From NCBI GenBank assembly GCA_037200445.1, contig JBBCGH010000001.1, forward strand, positions 1,922,001-1,986,000: a stretch of DNA of 64,000 nucleotides. Reading direction: 5' to 3'. Within the stretch, counting starts at the first letter, position 1, and each line of letters begins with the position of its first letter. Made by a program: the position numbers and the translations under genes. The notes under the pieces are model-generated. The model worked only from the letters and a program-made list of their open reading frames with translations. It was not told the DNA's origin and ran no database searches. The stretch comes from Alphaproteobacteria bacterium. GTDB lineage: Bacteria > Pseudomonadota > Alphaproteobacteria > Rhizobiales > Xanthobacteraceae. Positions 33,880 to 42,845 of the stretch are shown here, piece after piece.

Positions 33880-35523
33880 ATGCTCGGCTTGATGCAGAAT
33901 TGGCAGCTTCTGTGCCATCGCATCATCGACCACGCCGCCATCCAGCACGGCGACCGCGAGGTGGTCACCCGCTCGATCGAGGGACCGATCCATCGCACTA
34001 ACTATCGCGAGGTGCGCCAGCGCGCCCTGAAAGTCGCGCAGCGGCTGCAGAAGGATGGCATCACGCTCGGAGATCGAGTCGCGACGCTCGCCTGGAACAC
34101 GTGGCGGCACCTCGAGACCTGGTACGGCATCACCGGGGTCGGCGCGGTCTATCACACCATCAATCCGCGGCTCTTCCCCGAGCAGATCGCCTACATCGCC
34201 AATCATGCCGAAGACCGGCTGATGTTCCTCGACACGACGTTCCTGCCGCTGATGGAGAAGCTGCAGGACAAGCTGCCGACCATCCAGCGCTACGTGGTCC
34301 TCACCGATGCGGCGCACATGCCGCAAACGTCGCTGCGCAACGCGGTGCCCTACGAGGAGTGGATCGCCGAAGCCGACGGCGATTTCACCTGGGCCTCGTT
34401 CGACGAAAATACCGCGTGCGGCATGTGCTACACCTCCGGCACGACCGGCAACCCGAAGGGCGTCGTCTACTCGCATCGCTCCAATGTGCTGCACTCGATG
34501 GTCGCGATCACGCCCGACGCGTTCAATCTGTCGGTGCAGGACACCATCATGCCGGTTGTGCCGTTCTTCCACGCCAATGGCTGGACCATTGCCTTCTCCG
34601 CGCCGATGGCGGGCGCGCGGCTGATCCTGCCGGGCATGAAGCTCGACGGCGTCTCGATCTACGAACTCCTGGAAGGCGAGCGCGTCACCATGACGGCCGC
34701 AGTGCCGACCATCTGGCTGATGCTGCTGACGCATCTTGAAGGAAACAACCTCAAGCTCTCGACCTTGCGCCGCGTGTTGATCGGCGGCTCGGCCTGCCCG
34801 CGCTCGATGATCCAGAAGTTCGAGAAGAACTACGGGGTCACCGTGGCGCACGCCTGGGGCATGACCGAGATGAATCCGATCGGCTCGATCTGCGCGATCA
34901 AGCCGGACTACGACGCGAACGACTACGAGAAGCTGCTCGACGTGAAATCGAAGCAGGGTGCGGCGCCCTTCACGGTCGAGATGAAGATCGTGGACGACTC
35001 CGAGAAGGAGTTGCCCTGGGACGGCAAGACCGTCGGGCGCCTCAAGGTGAAGGGCGTCGCGGTCACCAGGGGTTATTTCAAGGGTGAGGGCGGCAACGTT
35101 CTCGATCCGAACGGCTTCTTCGATACCGGCGACATTTGTGCGATCGATCCGTTCGGCAACATCCAGATCACCGACCGCTCCAAGGACGTGATCAAGTCCG
35201 GCGGCGAATGGATCTCTTCGATCGATCTGGAAAACCTTGCGGTCGGTCATCCGAAGGTCGCGGAGGCGGCGGTGATCGGCATCCGCCATCCGAAATGGGA
35301 TGAGCGTCCGCTGCTGGTCATCATCCCGAAGAAAGGCGAGAATCCAACGCGCGAGGAGCTGCTCCAGTATATGGAGGGTAAAATCGCGAAGTGGTGGATG
35401 CCGGACGATGTGGTGTTCGTGAATGAGATTCCGCACACCGCCACGGGCAAGATCCTGAAAACCGCGTTGCGCGATCAGTTCAAGGACTACACGCTTCCGA
35501 CGGCGGCGGCCGCTGCCGAATAG
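33880..35523 (+). CDS. Acyl-CoA synthetase / medium- or long-chain fatty acid CoA ligase
   Basis: 547 residues. This ANL-superfamily adenylate-forming enzyme has the P-loop [11 protein letters not shown], the W-G-M-T-E-M-N-P motif, D-T-G-D-I-C-A-I-D, the hinge [14 protein letters not shown] and the catalytic Lys in T-A-T-G-K-I-L-K. It activates a fatty acid to its CoA thioester. The AAGGAGGGACACCC site before the ATG is strong. The chain-length preference is not readable. The palindromic repeat and the GMC oxidoreductase gene follow. Confidence 0.92.
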   Translation: MLGLMQNWQLLCHRIIDHAAIQHGDREVVTRSIEGPIHRTNYREVRQRALKVAQRLQKDGITLGDRVATLAWNTWRHLETWYGITGVGAVYHTINPRLFPEQIAYIANHAEDRLMFLDTTFLPLMEKLQDKLPTIQRYVVLTDAAHMPQTSLRNAVPYEEWIAEADGDFTWASFDENTACGMCYTSGTTGNPKGVVYSHRSNVLHSMVAITPDAFNLSVQDTIMPVVPFFHANGWTIAFSAPMAGARLILPGMKLDGVSIYELLEGERVTMTAAVPTIWLMLLTHLEGNNLKLSTLRRVLIGGSACPRSMIQKFEKNYGVTVAHAWGMTEMNPIGSICAIKPDYDANDYEKLLDVKSKQGAAPFTVEMKIVDDSEKELPWDGKTVGRLKVKGVAVTRGYFKGEGGNVLDPNGFFDTGDICAIDPFGNIQITDRSKDVIKSGGEWISSIDLENLAVGHPKVAEAAVIGIRHPKWDERPLLVIIPKKGENPTREELLQYMEGKIAKWWMPDDVVFVNEIPHTATGKILKTALRDQFKDYTLPTAAAAAE

Positions 35524-35571
35524 CGCATGTCCCGCAAAAGTGGGAACCGGTTTTGCGAAAAAGGACATGCG
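35524..35571. repeat. Palindromic intergenic repeat, GCATGATCCCGAAAA family (copy 2)
   Basis: CGCATGTCCCGCAAAA and TTTTGCGAAAAAGGACATGCG flank GTGGGAACCGG. It starts one base after the acyl-CoA ligase stop and lies 10 bases before the GMC oxidoreductase start. The arms differ from the other copies in a compensating way (CGC/GCG for CGA/TCG), which fits selection for the hairpin. Confidence 0.85.
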
Positions 35572-35581
35572 TAAGTAGCCC

Positions 35582-37219
35582 ATGGACACTTTCGATTACG
35601 TCATCGTCGGTGCCGGCACGGCGGGCTGCGTGCTTGCCAACCGGCTGAGTGCGGACGCCGGCGTCACCGTTTGCGTGCTCGAAGCCGGTCCACGCGACTG
35701 GCACCCGTACATCCATATTCCGGCCGGCTTCATCAAACTGTTCTATATGCCGAAGCTGAACTGGCTCTACACCCAGGAGCCGAGCGAATGGACCGGGGGG
35801 CGCCGCATATTGGCGCCGCGCGGCAAAACGCTCGGCGGCTCCTCGTCGATCAACGGCCACATCTACAATCGCGGGCAGCGCGCCGACTATGACGGCTGGC
35901 AGCAGCGCGGCAATCGCAACTGGGGCTACGCGGACGTGCTGCCCTATTTCAAGCGGCTGGAGCGCCGGATCGGCGAGGGCGACGAGGTCTTCCGCGGGCG
36001 CGAGGGCGGGCTCACCATCACCGATATCGACTACTATCATCCGCTGAGCGAAGCCTTCATTGCGGGCGCAGTCGAGATGGGCATCCCGCGCAATCCCGAC
36101 TACAACGGCGAGAGCCAGCTCGGCATCAATTACGCGCAGCGCGCGATCCTGAAGGGCCGCCGCATGAGTGCCGCACGCGCCTTTCTGCGTCCCGCGATGC
36201 AGCGGCCCAACCTCGACGTACGGACCAAGCTGCACGCGACAGGCGTGATCTTCGAAGGCAAGCGCGCCGCCGGCATCCGCTATCGCAAGGGCGGACGCAA
36301 CGGACCGGCGATGGAAGTGCGCGCGCGCCGCGAGGTGATCCTCTCGGGCGGCACGTTCAATTCGCCGCAGTTGCTGCAGCTCTCCGGTGTCGGCGAGGCA
36401 GAGTTCCTCAAGTCGAAGGGGATCCCCGTGCATCATGCGTTGCCCGGTGTCGGCGAGAACTTGCGCGATCATTACGCGCCGCGCGTCTCAGTGCGCGTGA
36501 AGAACATGAACACCATCAACGAGAGCGCGCGCGGGCTGAGCCTCGCGTCCGAAATCCTGAAATGGTGCTTCGGCGGCGCAAGCATTCTCGGACTCTCGCC
36601 GACGCAGGTTTACTGTTTCTGGAAGTCCGACGACGCGCTCGATGCCTCGGACATCCAGCTCACCTTCACGCCCGCAAGCTATCGCGAGGGCTACCAGGGC
36701 CAGCTCGAGACCGAGCCCGGCATGACGTCGGCGCCATGGCAGCAGCGGCCCGACAGCAAGGGATACGTGAGACTGAAATCTGCGGATCCGTTCGAGCAGC
36801 CGGAAATCCAGCCGAACTACCTGACCGAGGAAACCGACCGCCGCGTACTTGTCGCCGCGATGCGGCTCGCGCGCAAGCTGCTCAGGTCGAGGCCGCTCGC
36901 GCCTTATTACGACTACGAGGATTTCCCCGGCGACAAGGTGCAGAGCGACGACGAACTGCTCGGCGCCGCCAAGGAGCGCGGCACGACCACGTTCCACCCG
37001 ATGGGGACGTGCCGGATGGGCCCGCACAACGATCCGACCAGCGTGGTGGATGACGAGCTGCGCGTGCGCGGGCTCGAAAGCCTGCGCGTGGTCGACGCCT
37101 CGATCATGCCGATGATGCTGTCTGCGAACCTCAACGCCGCCGTCATGATGGTCGCCGACAAGGCCTCCGACCTCATTCGCGGCAAGGCGCCGCCGCAGCC
37201 GATCATCCTGAAGCGGTGA
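35582..37219 (+). CDS. GMC-family oxidoreductase (choline dehydrogenase-like)
   Basis: 545 residues. The FAD-binding loop D-Y-V-I-V-G-A-G-T-A-G-C-V-L-A-N-R-L is at the N-terminus, G-K-T-L-G-G-S-S-S-I-N-G-H-I-Y-N-R-G is GMC signature 1, S-G-G-T-F-N-S-P-Q-L-L-Q-L-S-G-V-G signature 2, and F-H-P-M-G-T-C-R-M-G carries the C-terminal catalytic His. It oxidises an alcohol to an aldehyde. Its position behind an acyl-CoA ligase suggests alcohol or alkane-type carbon use, but the repeat between them weakens the idea of one operon. Confidence 0.9.
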   Translation: MDTFDYVIVGAGTAGCVLANRLSADAGVTVCVLEAGPRDWHPYIHIPAGFIKLFYMPKLNWLYTQEPSEWTGGRRILAPRGKTLGGSSSINGHIYNRGQRADYDGWQQRGNRNWGYADVLPYFKRLERRIGEGDEVFRGREGGLTITDIDYYHPLSEAFIAGAVEMGIPRNPDYNGESQLGINYAQRAILKGRRMSAARAFLRPAMQRPNLDVRTKLHATGVIFEGKRAAGIRYRKGGRNGPAMEVRARREVILSGGTFNSPQLLQLSGVGEAEFLKSKGIPVHHALPGVGENLRDHYAPRVSVRVKNMNTINESARGLSLASEILKWCFGGASILGLSPTQVYCFWKSDDALDASDIQLTFTPASYREGYQGQLETEPGMTSAPWQQRPDSKGYVRLKSADPFEQPEIQPNYLTEETDRRVLVAAMRLARKLLRSRPLAPYYDYEDFPGDKVQSDDELLGAAKERGTTTFHPMGTCRMGPHNDPTSVVDDELRVRGLESLRVVDASIMPMMLSANLNAAVMMVADKASDLIRGKAPPQPIILKR

Positions 37220-37228
37220 ACTTGCGAT

Positions 37229-37337
37229 TCGTAGGGTGGGCAAAGGCGCGCGCGTAGCGCGCCGTGCCCACGCGTGTTCGAGACGGAAGAAAGATGTGGG
37301 CACGCGCCGCTGCTGCGCCGCTTTGCCCACCCTACGA
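37229..37337. repeat. Inverted intergenic repeat, TCGTAGGGTGGGCAAAG family
   Basis: Left arm TCGTAGGGTGGGCAAAG at 37229-37245 and right arm CTTTGCCCACCCTACGA at 37321-37337 are perfect complements; inside, GCGCGCCGTGCCCACGCG and the matching TGTGGGCACGCGCCG form a second dyad. It separates the GMC gene from the DUF898 gene. I recall this family as abundant in Bradyrhizobium-type genomes. Confidence 0.85.
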
Positions 37338-37359
37338 GCGAACGTGCTAATCACCCCGC

Positions 37360-38625
37360 ATGAACGACGCGAGCCCGTTCGAAACGCCGCCCGTCGAGGC
37401 GCCCGCGCCGCCGCCGAACGGCGCGCGGTTTCTCGGCAACGAGCGGGTGTTCTGGCGCCTGCTCGTCCGCGGCGCCTTCCTGCTGCTGGTCACGCTCGGC
37501 ATCTACCGCTTCTGGCTGGCGACCGACGTGCGGCGCTTCCTCTGGAGCAACACCGAGCTCGCGGGCGACGGTCTCGAATACATCGGCACCGCAAGAGAGC
37601 TGCTGATCGGCTTCCTGATCGCGATCGCGATTCTGGTGCCGGTCAATGTGGTGTTTTTTCTGTCGGCGTTCGGGCGGGGCTGGCTCAGCCAGATGTCCGG
37701 GCTGCTCGCGCTGATCGTGCTGGCGCTGCTCGGGCAATACGCGGTCTATCGCGCGCGGCGCTACCGGCTCACCCGCACGGTCTATCGCGGCATCCGTTTC
37801 CACCAGACCGGCTCGGCCTGGCGCTACGCGGTCTGCGCGATCTTCTGGTGGGCGATGATCGGCGCAACGCTCGGGCTCGCCTATCCCTTCGCGCAGGCAA
37901 GCCTTGAACGTTTCAAGCTACGCAACACCTATTACGGCGACCTCCAGGGTCACTTCGCCGGATCGGCTATGCGATTGTTCTTTCGTGGCGTCCTGTTGTG
38001 GATCGTCGTGGTTCTGCCGTTCATGCTCGGCATGTTCGTTGCGCTGGGTCAGGTCGACTGGGCGGCGTTGGGGCGCGGCAGCGGTGACGTGATGAGCCGC
38101 ATCGAAGCAGCGGGCATTGCCCCAGCGCTGGTTTTTGCAACGCTCAGCATCGGCTGGTCGGTGCTGGCGCTCGCGCTCCTCTATCCGGTGTTCCAGGCGA
38201 TGGTGCTGCGCTGGTGGATCTCCGGCTTGCGCTTCGGCGAATTGAGCGTCGCATCGCACCTGAGCACGCGCGCCGTGTACGCGATCTATCTGCGTTTCAT
38301 GTGGATCGCGCTCATCGCCGGCGTTGTTTTCGCAATCGGTGCAGCAGTGGCGCTTGCGATCAGCAGCGGGCTCACGCTTTGGCTGGGCAAGGGCGCGCTG
38401 ACGGAGCTCATCTCGACCGCGATCCTGATCGGGTCCTATGTCGTTGTTGCGCTCGCCTATTCGACCATCTACCAGGCGTGCGTGAAGCTGCGCCTCTGGA
38501 AGGCCGTTTTCGAATCGATCGAATTGTCAGGTCTTGGCGTGCTCGACCGGGTCAACGCCGCGGGCGGTGCCAGCTCTGCGGTCGGAGAGGGGCTCGCCGA
38601 CGCACTGAACGTCGGCGGGATGTGA
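37360..38625 (+). CDS. DUF898 (YjgN) family multi-pass membrane protein
   Basis: 421 residues with about eight transmembrane helices. The YjgN/DUF898 signatures are R-F-L-G-N-E-R-V-F, L-G-I-Y-R-F-W-L-A-T-D-V-R-R-F-L-W and R-Y-R-L-T-R-T-V-Y-R-G-I-R-F. Function unknown. Translation is close-coupled with the M48 metalloprotease gene, whose start is two bases after this stop (TGAGCATG). DUF898 and M48 genes are often found side by side, suggesting a membrane quality-control or envelope role. Confidence 0.88.
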   Translation: MNDASPFETPPVEAPAPPPNGARFLGNERVFWRLLVRGAFLLLVTLGIYRFWLATDVRRFLWSNTELAGDGLEYIGTARELLIGFLIAIAILVPVNVVFFLSAFGRGWLSQMSGLLALIVLALLGQYAVYRARRYRLTRTVYRGIRFHQTGSAWRYAVCAIFWWAMIGATLGLAYPFAQASLERFKLRNTYYGDLQGHFAGSAMRLFFRGVLLWIVVVLPFMLGMFVALGQVDWAALGRGSGDVMSRIEAAGIAPALVFATLSIGWSVLALALLYPVFQAMVLRWWISGLRFGELSVASHLSTRAVYAIYLRFMWIALIAGVVFAIGAAVALAISSGLTLWLGKGALTELISTAILIGSYVVVALAYSTIYQACVKLRLWKAVFESIELSGLGVLDRVNAAGGASSAVGEGLADALNVGGM

Positions 38626-38627
38626 GC

Positions 38628-39731
38628 ATGGCCGCAGCGGGCACAGGTATTTTCTTCGATGGCGTGACCAGCGCGCGGCGGCCGGTGCTGGTCGAACTTA
38701 GCCCCGATGGCCTCGTCGTGCGCGATGCCGAAGAGCGCGCCATGCTCGCGCGCTGGCCTTACAACGAGCTCGATCATCTCGCGGCGCCCGACGGCGTGTT
38801 GCGGGTCGGCCGTGCCGGTGTGCCGCGCCTTGCGCGGCTCGAGGTGCGCGAGCCTGCGCTGATCGCTGCGATCGATGAGGCCTCCGTTCCGGTCGACCGC
38901 AGCGGCACGGCGGAGCGGCGCAGCCGCTCCAAGGTCGTCGTCTGGAGCCTCATCGCGACGGTATCGCTGCTGCTCGGCGCGGTCTACGGCGTGCCGGCGC
39001 TCGCCGACAAGATCGCGCCACTGGTTCCGCTGCGCGCCGAGCGCTGGCTCGGCGAGGCGGTCGACACCCAGGCGCGGAAAATGCTCGACAAGGGCGACAC
39101 CAGCCGCCCATTCGAGTGCGGCGACGAGCAAGGCCGCGCGGCGCTCGCCAAGTTGATGGGCAAGCTGGAGGCCGCAGCGGGGTTGCCTATCCCGCTGGAA
39201 ACGAAAGTCGTCCGGCGCAGCGAGCCCAACGCCATCGCGCTACCTGGTGGGCACATCTATGTTTTCGAAGGGCTGGTCGAGAAATCCGATACGCCTGATG
39301 AACTCGCGGCCGTCATCGCGCACGAAGTCGGCCATGTGGCGCACCGGGACGGGACGCGCTCGATCCTGCAATCCGCCGGATTGTCGTTCCTGTTCGGCAT
39401 GCTGCTCGGCGACTTCGTCGGCGGCAGCGCGGTGGTGATCGGCGCGCGCGCCGTGCTGCAGTCGTCCTATTCGCGCGACGTCGAGGGGGCGGCGGACGTG
39501 TACGGTGTGGAACTCATGGGCCGGGCGGGCGGCGACCCGCGCGCTTTGGGCGTCATCCTCGACCGCATCGCAGGCGCCATCCATCCGGGCGTCGAAATAT
39601 TGAGCGATCACCCCGATACGAAAGCCCGTGTGGCTGTGATAAACAGCCTCGCGCCGCCGGGCAGGCCGGCGCGACCGCTGCTGGAAGACGACGAATGGCG
39701 CGCGCTGAAGCGTATATGCACGGCCCGGTAA
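38628..39731 (+). CDS. M48 family membrane metalloprotease
   Basis: 367 residues. The N-terminal ~90 residues are a small beta-rich domain common to DUF898-linked M48 proteins; a membrane helix follows (V-V-V-W-S-L-I-A-T-V-S-L-L-L-G-A) and then the protease domain with H-E-V-G-H-V-A-H-R-D, the zinc site of the HtpX/Oma1/BepA group, and a second metal ligand in R-D-V-E-G-A-A-D. It probably degrades misfolded envelope proteins. The gene overlaps the next start by 16 bases. Confidence 0.88.
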   Translation: MAAAGTGIFFDGVTSARRPVLVELSPDGLVVRDAEERAMLARWPYNELDHLAAPDGVLRVGRAGVPRLARLEVREPALIAAIDEASVPVDRSGTAERRSRSKVVVWSLIATVSLLLGAVYGVPALADKIAPLVPLRAERWLGEAVDTQARKMLDKGDTSRPFECGDEQGRAALAKLMGKLEAAAGLPIPLETKVVRRSEPNAIALPGGHIYVFEGLVEKSDTPDELAAVIAHEVGHVAHRDGTRSILQSAGLSFLFGMLLGDFVGGSAVVIGARAVLQSSYSRDVEGAADVYGVELMGRAGGDPRALGVILDRIAGAIHPGVEILSDHPDTKARVAVINSLAPPGRPARPLLEDDEWRALKRICTAR

Positions 39732-40600
39732 GGCAGGCCTATCTCACCCGCCGTATCCAGGCCGACCCGACCTCACGTCTCGCCATCTGGGCGCGCCGGG
39801 TCGCGGGCTTCGCGGTCGCCGTGATGCTGCTCGCGACCATCATTGTCCGCGCCGGCATCCTCGAGATCGTGCCGTCGCTGGCAATCGTCGGCGGGGCATT
39901 CATTCTCGCCGGCGTCGCGATGCTGCTCGCATGCGCGGCGTTCATCGTGATCTGGCGCGAGGGGCTCGGCGGTTTCGGCATGGCAATGACCGCGCTTCTG
40001 GTTGGGGTCGCGATCCTCGGCTATCCGGCCTATCTCGGCACCAAGGCCTATCGCCTGCCGGCGATTGCCGACATCACCACGGACCCGATCGACCCGCCGC
40101 GGTTCGAGGCGATCGCGCGGCTGCGCTCGCGCGATGCCAACCCGATCGTCTATGCGGGGCTGCGTGCCGCCGAATTACAGAAGAGCGCCTATCCGGCCGT
40201 CGAGCCGCTAATGGTCTCGGCAACGCCGCAGGTCGCTTTCGATGAGGCCGTGAAGGTCATCAACAAGCGCAAATGGCGCATCGTCGATGCACGCGCGCCG
40301 CAATCGAACCGGCGCGAGGCACGCATCGAGGCAGTCGCGCGCACGCCGATTCTCGGCTTCCGCGACGATGTGGTGGTGCGCATCCGGCCCGATCCGGACG
40401 GCGCGCGCATCGATATCCGCTCGTCGTCGCGCTATGGCCGGCACGACTTCGGCACCAACGCGTCGCGCGTCGCCTCGCTCTCCGAAGCGATCGACGATGC
40501 GATCGACAGCCTGAAGCCGGAAAAGACGCCCGATCAGGTGAAGAAGGCCAAGAAAGTCGACACCAAGGTCAAGAACCAGCCAGGCGATAAACGCCGGTGA
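39716..40600 (+). CDS. DUF1499 family membrane protein
   Basis: 294 residues. Three hydrophobic helices in the first ~120 residues are followed by a DUF1499 domain (P-P-R-F-E-A-I-A-R-L-R, W-R-I-V-D-A-R, I-L-G-F-R-D-D-V-V-V-R-I, I-D-I-R-S-S-S-R-Y-G-R-H-D-F-G-x-N-A-S-R) and a Lys-rich tail. Function unknown. It overlaps the M48 gene, making a DUF898-M48-DUF1499 operon. The start at 39716 was preferred; an ATG at 39695 is also possible. The 3' end overlaps the convergent MBL gene by 32 bp. Confidence 0.82.
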   Translation: MHGPVRQAYLTRRIQADPTSRLAIWARRVAGFAVAVMLLATIIVRAGILEIVPSLAIVGGAFILAGVAMLLACAAFIVIWREGLGGFGMAMTALLVGVAILGYPAYLGTKAYRLPAIADITTDPIDPPRFEAIARLRSRDANPIVYAGLRAAELQKSAYPAVEPLMVSATPQVAFDEAVKVINKRKWRIVDARAPQSNRREARIEAVARTPILGFRDDVVVRIRPDPDGARIDIRSSSRYGRHDFGTNASRVASLSEAIDDAIDSLKPEKTPDQVKKAKKVDTKVKNQPGDKRR

Positions 40601-41486
40601 TCGAGGGCGGCCCGTCGGTCGCGACCTCGCTGCGCGCCGTCATGTCTTCCAGATGCGCCAGCACCGAATAGCCGGCGGCGCCCGTGAGCCGTGGATCGAG
40701 CCCGATATAGACCGCGCGCACGATGGTCGGAATGTCGGCCGGGCCTTTGCCGAGGCGGTGCAGGATCGACGCCTCGCGCGCGTGGCGATGGCGGATGTAG
40801 GCGGCGACGAAATTCGGTGCATCGCGCACTTCGCCGCCGTGACCGGGCAGGTAGATCGGCTCGGGGCGCTTGGCGAGTTTGTGCAGCGAGTTCATGAAAT
40901 CGCTCATCGCGCCGTCCGGCGGCGCCACGATCGACGTCGACCAGCCCATCACGTGGTCGCCGGAGAAGATGAGATCGGCCTCCTTGAGCGCGAAGGCCAT
41001 GTGGTTCGCGGTGTGGCCGGGCGTCGCGATCGCCTCGATGGTCCATCCGGCGCCGCTCACCACGTCGCCGTCGGCAAGCGCGCGGTCGGGCCTGAAATCC
41101 GTGTCGTTCGCCGCTTCCATGCGCGGCGCTTCGCCGGCATGCAGGGGACGCGACGCGCGGTGCGGCCCTTCGGCGAGTACTTGCGCGCCGGTTGCCGCCT
41201 TGATGGCGGGAACGCCCGGCGAGTGGTCGCGATGTGTGTGCGTGACGAAGATGTGCGTGACGGTCTCGCCGCGCACAGCGTCCAGCAAAGCCGCAGTGTG
41301 CGCCGGATCGTCCGGGCCCGGATCGATGATCGCGACCTTGCCCCGCCCGACGATGTAGCTGATCGTGCCCTTGAAGGTGAACGGACTGGGGTTATTCGCA
41401 ACGATGCGGCGTACGCCCGGCGCGATCTCCTCGGCGCGGCCGGGCTCCAGCTCGAAGACCTTGTTGTACGGTATGTCGTCAGCCAT
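40569..41486 (-). CDS. MBL-fold metallo-hydrolase (LACTB2/glyoxalase II-like)
   Basis: 305 residues. Metal-binding motifs are T-H-T-H-R-D-H, P-G-H-T-A-N-H, S-G-D-H and L-P-G-H-G, followed by a C-terminal winged-helix-like segment (R-H-R-H-A-R-E-A-S-I-L), the layout of LACTB2-type hydrolases that act on RNA or thioesters. The start at 41486 (M-A-D-D-I-P-Y-N) gives the usual length. The long 3' overlap with the DUF1499 gene is notable for a convergent pair. Confidence 0.88.
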   Translation of the reverse strand: MADDIPYNKVFELEPGRAEEIAPGVRRIVANNPSPFTFKGTISYIVGRGKVAIIDPGPDDPAHTAALLDAVRGETVTHIFVTHTHRDHSPGVPAIKAATGAQVLAEGPHRASRPLHAGEAPRMEAANDTDFRPDRALADGDVVSGAGWTIEAIATPGHTANHMAFALKEADLIFSGDHVMGWSTSIVAPPDGAMSDFMNSLHKLAKRPEPIYLPGHGGEVRDAPNFVAAYIRHRHAREASILHRLGKGPADIPTIVRAVYIGLDPRLTGAAGYSVLAHLEDMTARSEVATDGPPSITGVYRLAGS

Positions 41487-41550
41487 GCGGGACCTGCGGT
41501 TTTTCTCAAAACCTACCGGCCTCATCGAGACAGATTGGTCAAGTCCCGGC

Positions 41551-41627
41551 TCGTGGAGCGGATTTGACATTCGCTACCCACCCAGCCGCGAACTTGCGAA
41601 GCGAATGTCAAATCCAAAGCTCCACGA
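41551..41627. repeat. Inverted repeat with GGATTTGACATTCGCT arms
   Basis: Left arm TCGTGGAGCGGATTTGACAT TCGCT at 41551-41575, right arm at 41600-41627 complementary with a small bulge; loop of about 24 bases. Together with the next dyad it fills the space between the MBL and tctC genes. Confidence 0.85.
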
Positions 41628-41641
41628 GGACGTTATGCTCG

Positions 41642-41717
41642 CTAGTGGTCCTTTGATTCTAACATTCGCAAAGGAGCCCGCCGCACAGGGATACGAATGT
41701 TGGAATCGGACCACTAG
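41642..41717. repeat. Inverted repeat with CTAGTGGTCC...AACATTCG arms
   Basis: Left arm 41642-41668 (CTAGTGGTCC, then TTTGATTCTAACATTCG) pairs with right arm 41694-41717 (CGAATGTTGGAATCGGACC, then ACTAG) with a few mismatches. It ends 50 bases before the tctC start. The AAGGAGC inside the loop is not near a start codon. Both dyads share the ACATTCG core. Confidence 0.85.
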
Positions 41718-41766
41718 TTGCCGTGACGCATATCTGCAAGCATCGTGGCGAATAGGGAGGAGAACG

Positions 41767-42732
41767 ATGAAGTTCGCGCGCCTTTTGCTGCCCGCCCTCT
41801 TGCTCGGCGCCTGCGCGGGCAGCGCGTCGGCGCAAAGCTGGCCATCCGGTCCGATCCGCTGGCTGGTCGGCTTCACGGCGGGCGGTACCGCCGACATGAT
41901 CTCGCGCGACCTCGGGAGCGAACTCGAGAAGGTGCTCGGCGTCCCGATCGTGATCGAGAACCGCCCCGGCGCAAACGGCCTCACCGCGACGCAGGCGCTG
42001 GTCGGCGCAAAACCCGACGGGCAGACCCTGATGATGATCCTCTCAGGCCACATCACCAACGCCTTCCTCTATCCCAATTCCGGTTTCGATCCGCTGAAAG
42101 ACGTGACGCCGATCAGTCTGGTCGCGTCCTCGCCGCTCGCGATCGTCGCCAACCCGAATTTCCCGCCGTCCGACATCAAATCGCTGGTCGCCGCCGCCAA
42201 GGAGAAGCCCGACACCATCTCCTATGCGACGCCGGGCGTCGCGTCGATCCAGCAACTGTCGCTCGAATTGATGGCCTTCATGACCGGCACGAAATTCGTG
42301 CACGTGCCGTATCGCGGCGGTGCGCCGGCCTTGAACGACACGATCGGGGGCCATGTGCCGCTTGCGGTGTTGAGCGTGCTGCAGGTGATGCCGCAGGTCG
42401 AGGCGAAGCAATTAAAGCCGCTGGCCGTGACCTCGAAAGGCCGCACCGACGTGTGGCCGGACGTGCCGTCGATCGCAGAGGCAGGCGTGCCGGGCTACGA
42501 GGCCGAGCTGTGGTTCGGCGTCATCGCGCCGGCGGGAACGCCCGAGCCGATCGTCAATAGGCTCAACGCCGAGATCGCGCGCTTCATCAAGTCGGACTTC
42601 ATGCAGAAGCGGCTGGCCTCGCAGGGCGCGCGGCCGATCGGCTCGACGCGCGAAGAGTTCGCGGCGTTCATGCGCGGCGAGCAGGACAAGTGGGGCAAGG
42701 TGCTGAAGGAAATCCAGATCAAGCCGGAGTAG
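41767..42732 (+). CDS. Tripartite tricarboxylate transporter substrate-binding protein (TctC/Bug family)
   Basis: 321 residues. A signal peptide (cleavage near A-S-A-Q) precedes a two-lobed periplasmic binding protein of the Bug family: I-R-W-L-V-G-F-T-A-G-G-T-A-D, V-I-E-N-R-P-G-A-N-G and Y-A-T-P-G-V-A-S are diagnostic. It would bind an organic acid for TTT import, but no TctA/TctB permease genes are nearby, as is common for Bug proteins. A GGGAGGAGA site precedes the ATG. Confidence 0.92.
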   Translation: MKFARLLLPALLLGACAGSASAQSWPSGPIRWLVGFTAGGTADMISRDLGSELEKVLGVPIVIENRPGANGLTATQALVGAKPDGQTLMMILSGHITNAFLYPNSGFDPLKDVTPISLVASSPLAIVANPNFPPSDIKSLVAAAKEKPDTISYATPGVASIQQLSLELMAFMTGTKFVHVPYRGGAPALNDTIGGHVPLAVLSVLQVMPQVEAKQLKPLAVTSKGRTDVWPDVPSIAEAGVPGYEAELWFGVIAPAGTPEPIVNRLNAEIARFIKSDFMQKRLASQGARPIGSTREEFAAFMRGEQDKWGKVLKEIQIKPE

Positions 42733-42737
42733 GTCAG

Positions 42738-42845
42738 CCCTCACCCTGAGGAGCGCGAAGCGCGTCTCGAAGGGCGAGGGGGCTTGCACTGAGCTTGCTG
42801 CCATCCTTCGAGACGCCATGCTTCGCATGGCTCCTCAGGATGAGG
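42738..42845. repeat. Inverted intergenic repeat, CCTGAGGAG...GTCTCGAAGG family
   Basis: Left arm CCTCACCCTGAGGAGCGCGA with CGTCTCGAAGGG, right arm CCTTCGAGACG with GCTCCTCAGGATGAGG. The right arm covers the last codons and stop of the NUDIX gene. Widespread in Bradyrhizobium-like genomes, from memory. Confidence 0.85.

Noticed and set aside
37229-37337. Long inverted repeat as an IS terminal repeat pair
   Set aside because: The space between the arms is about 75 bp and holds no transposase; it belongs to a short intergenic repeat family.
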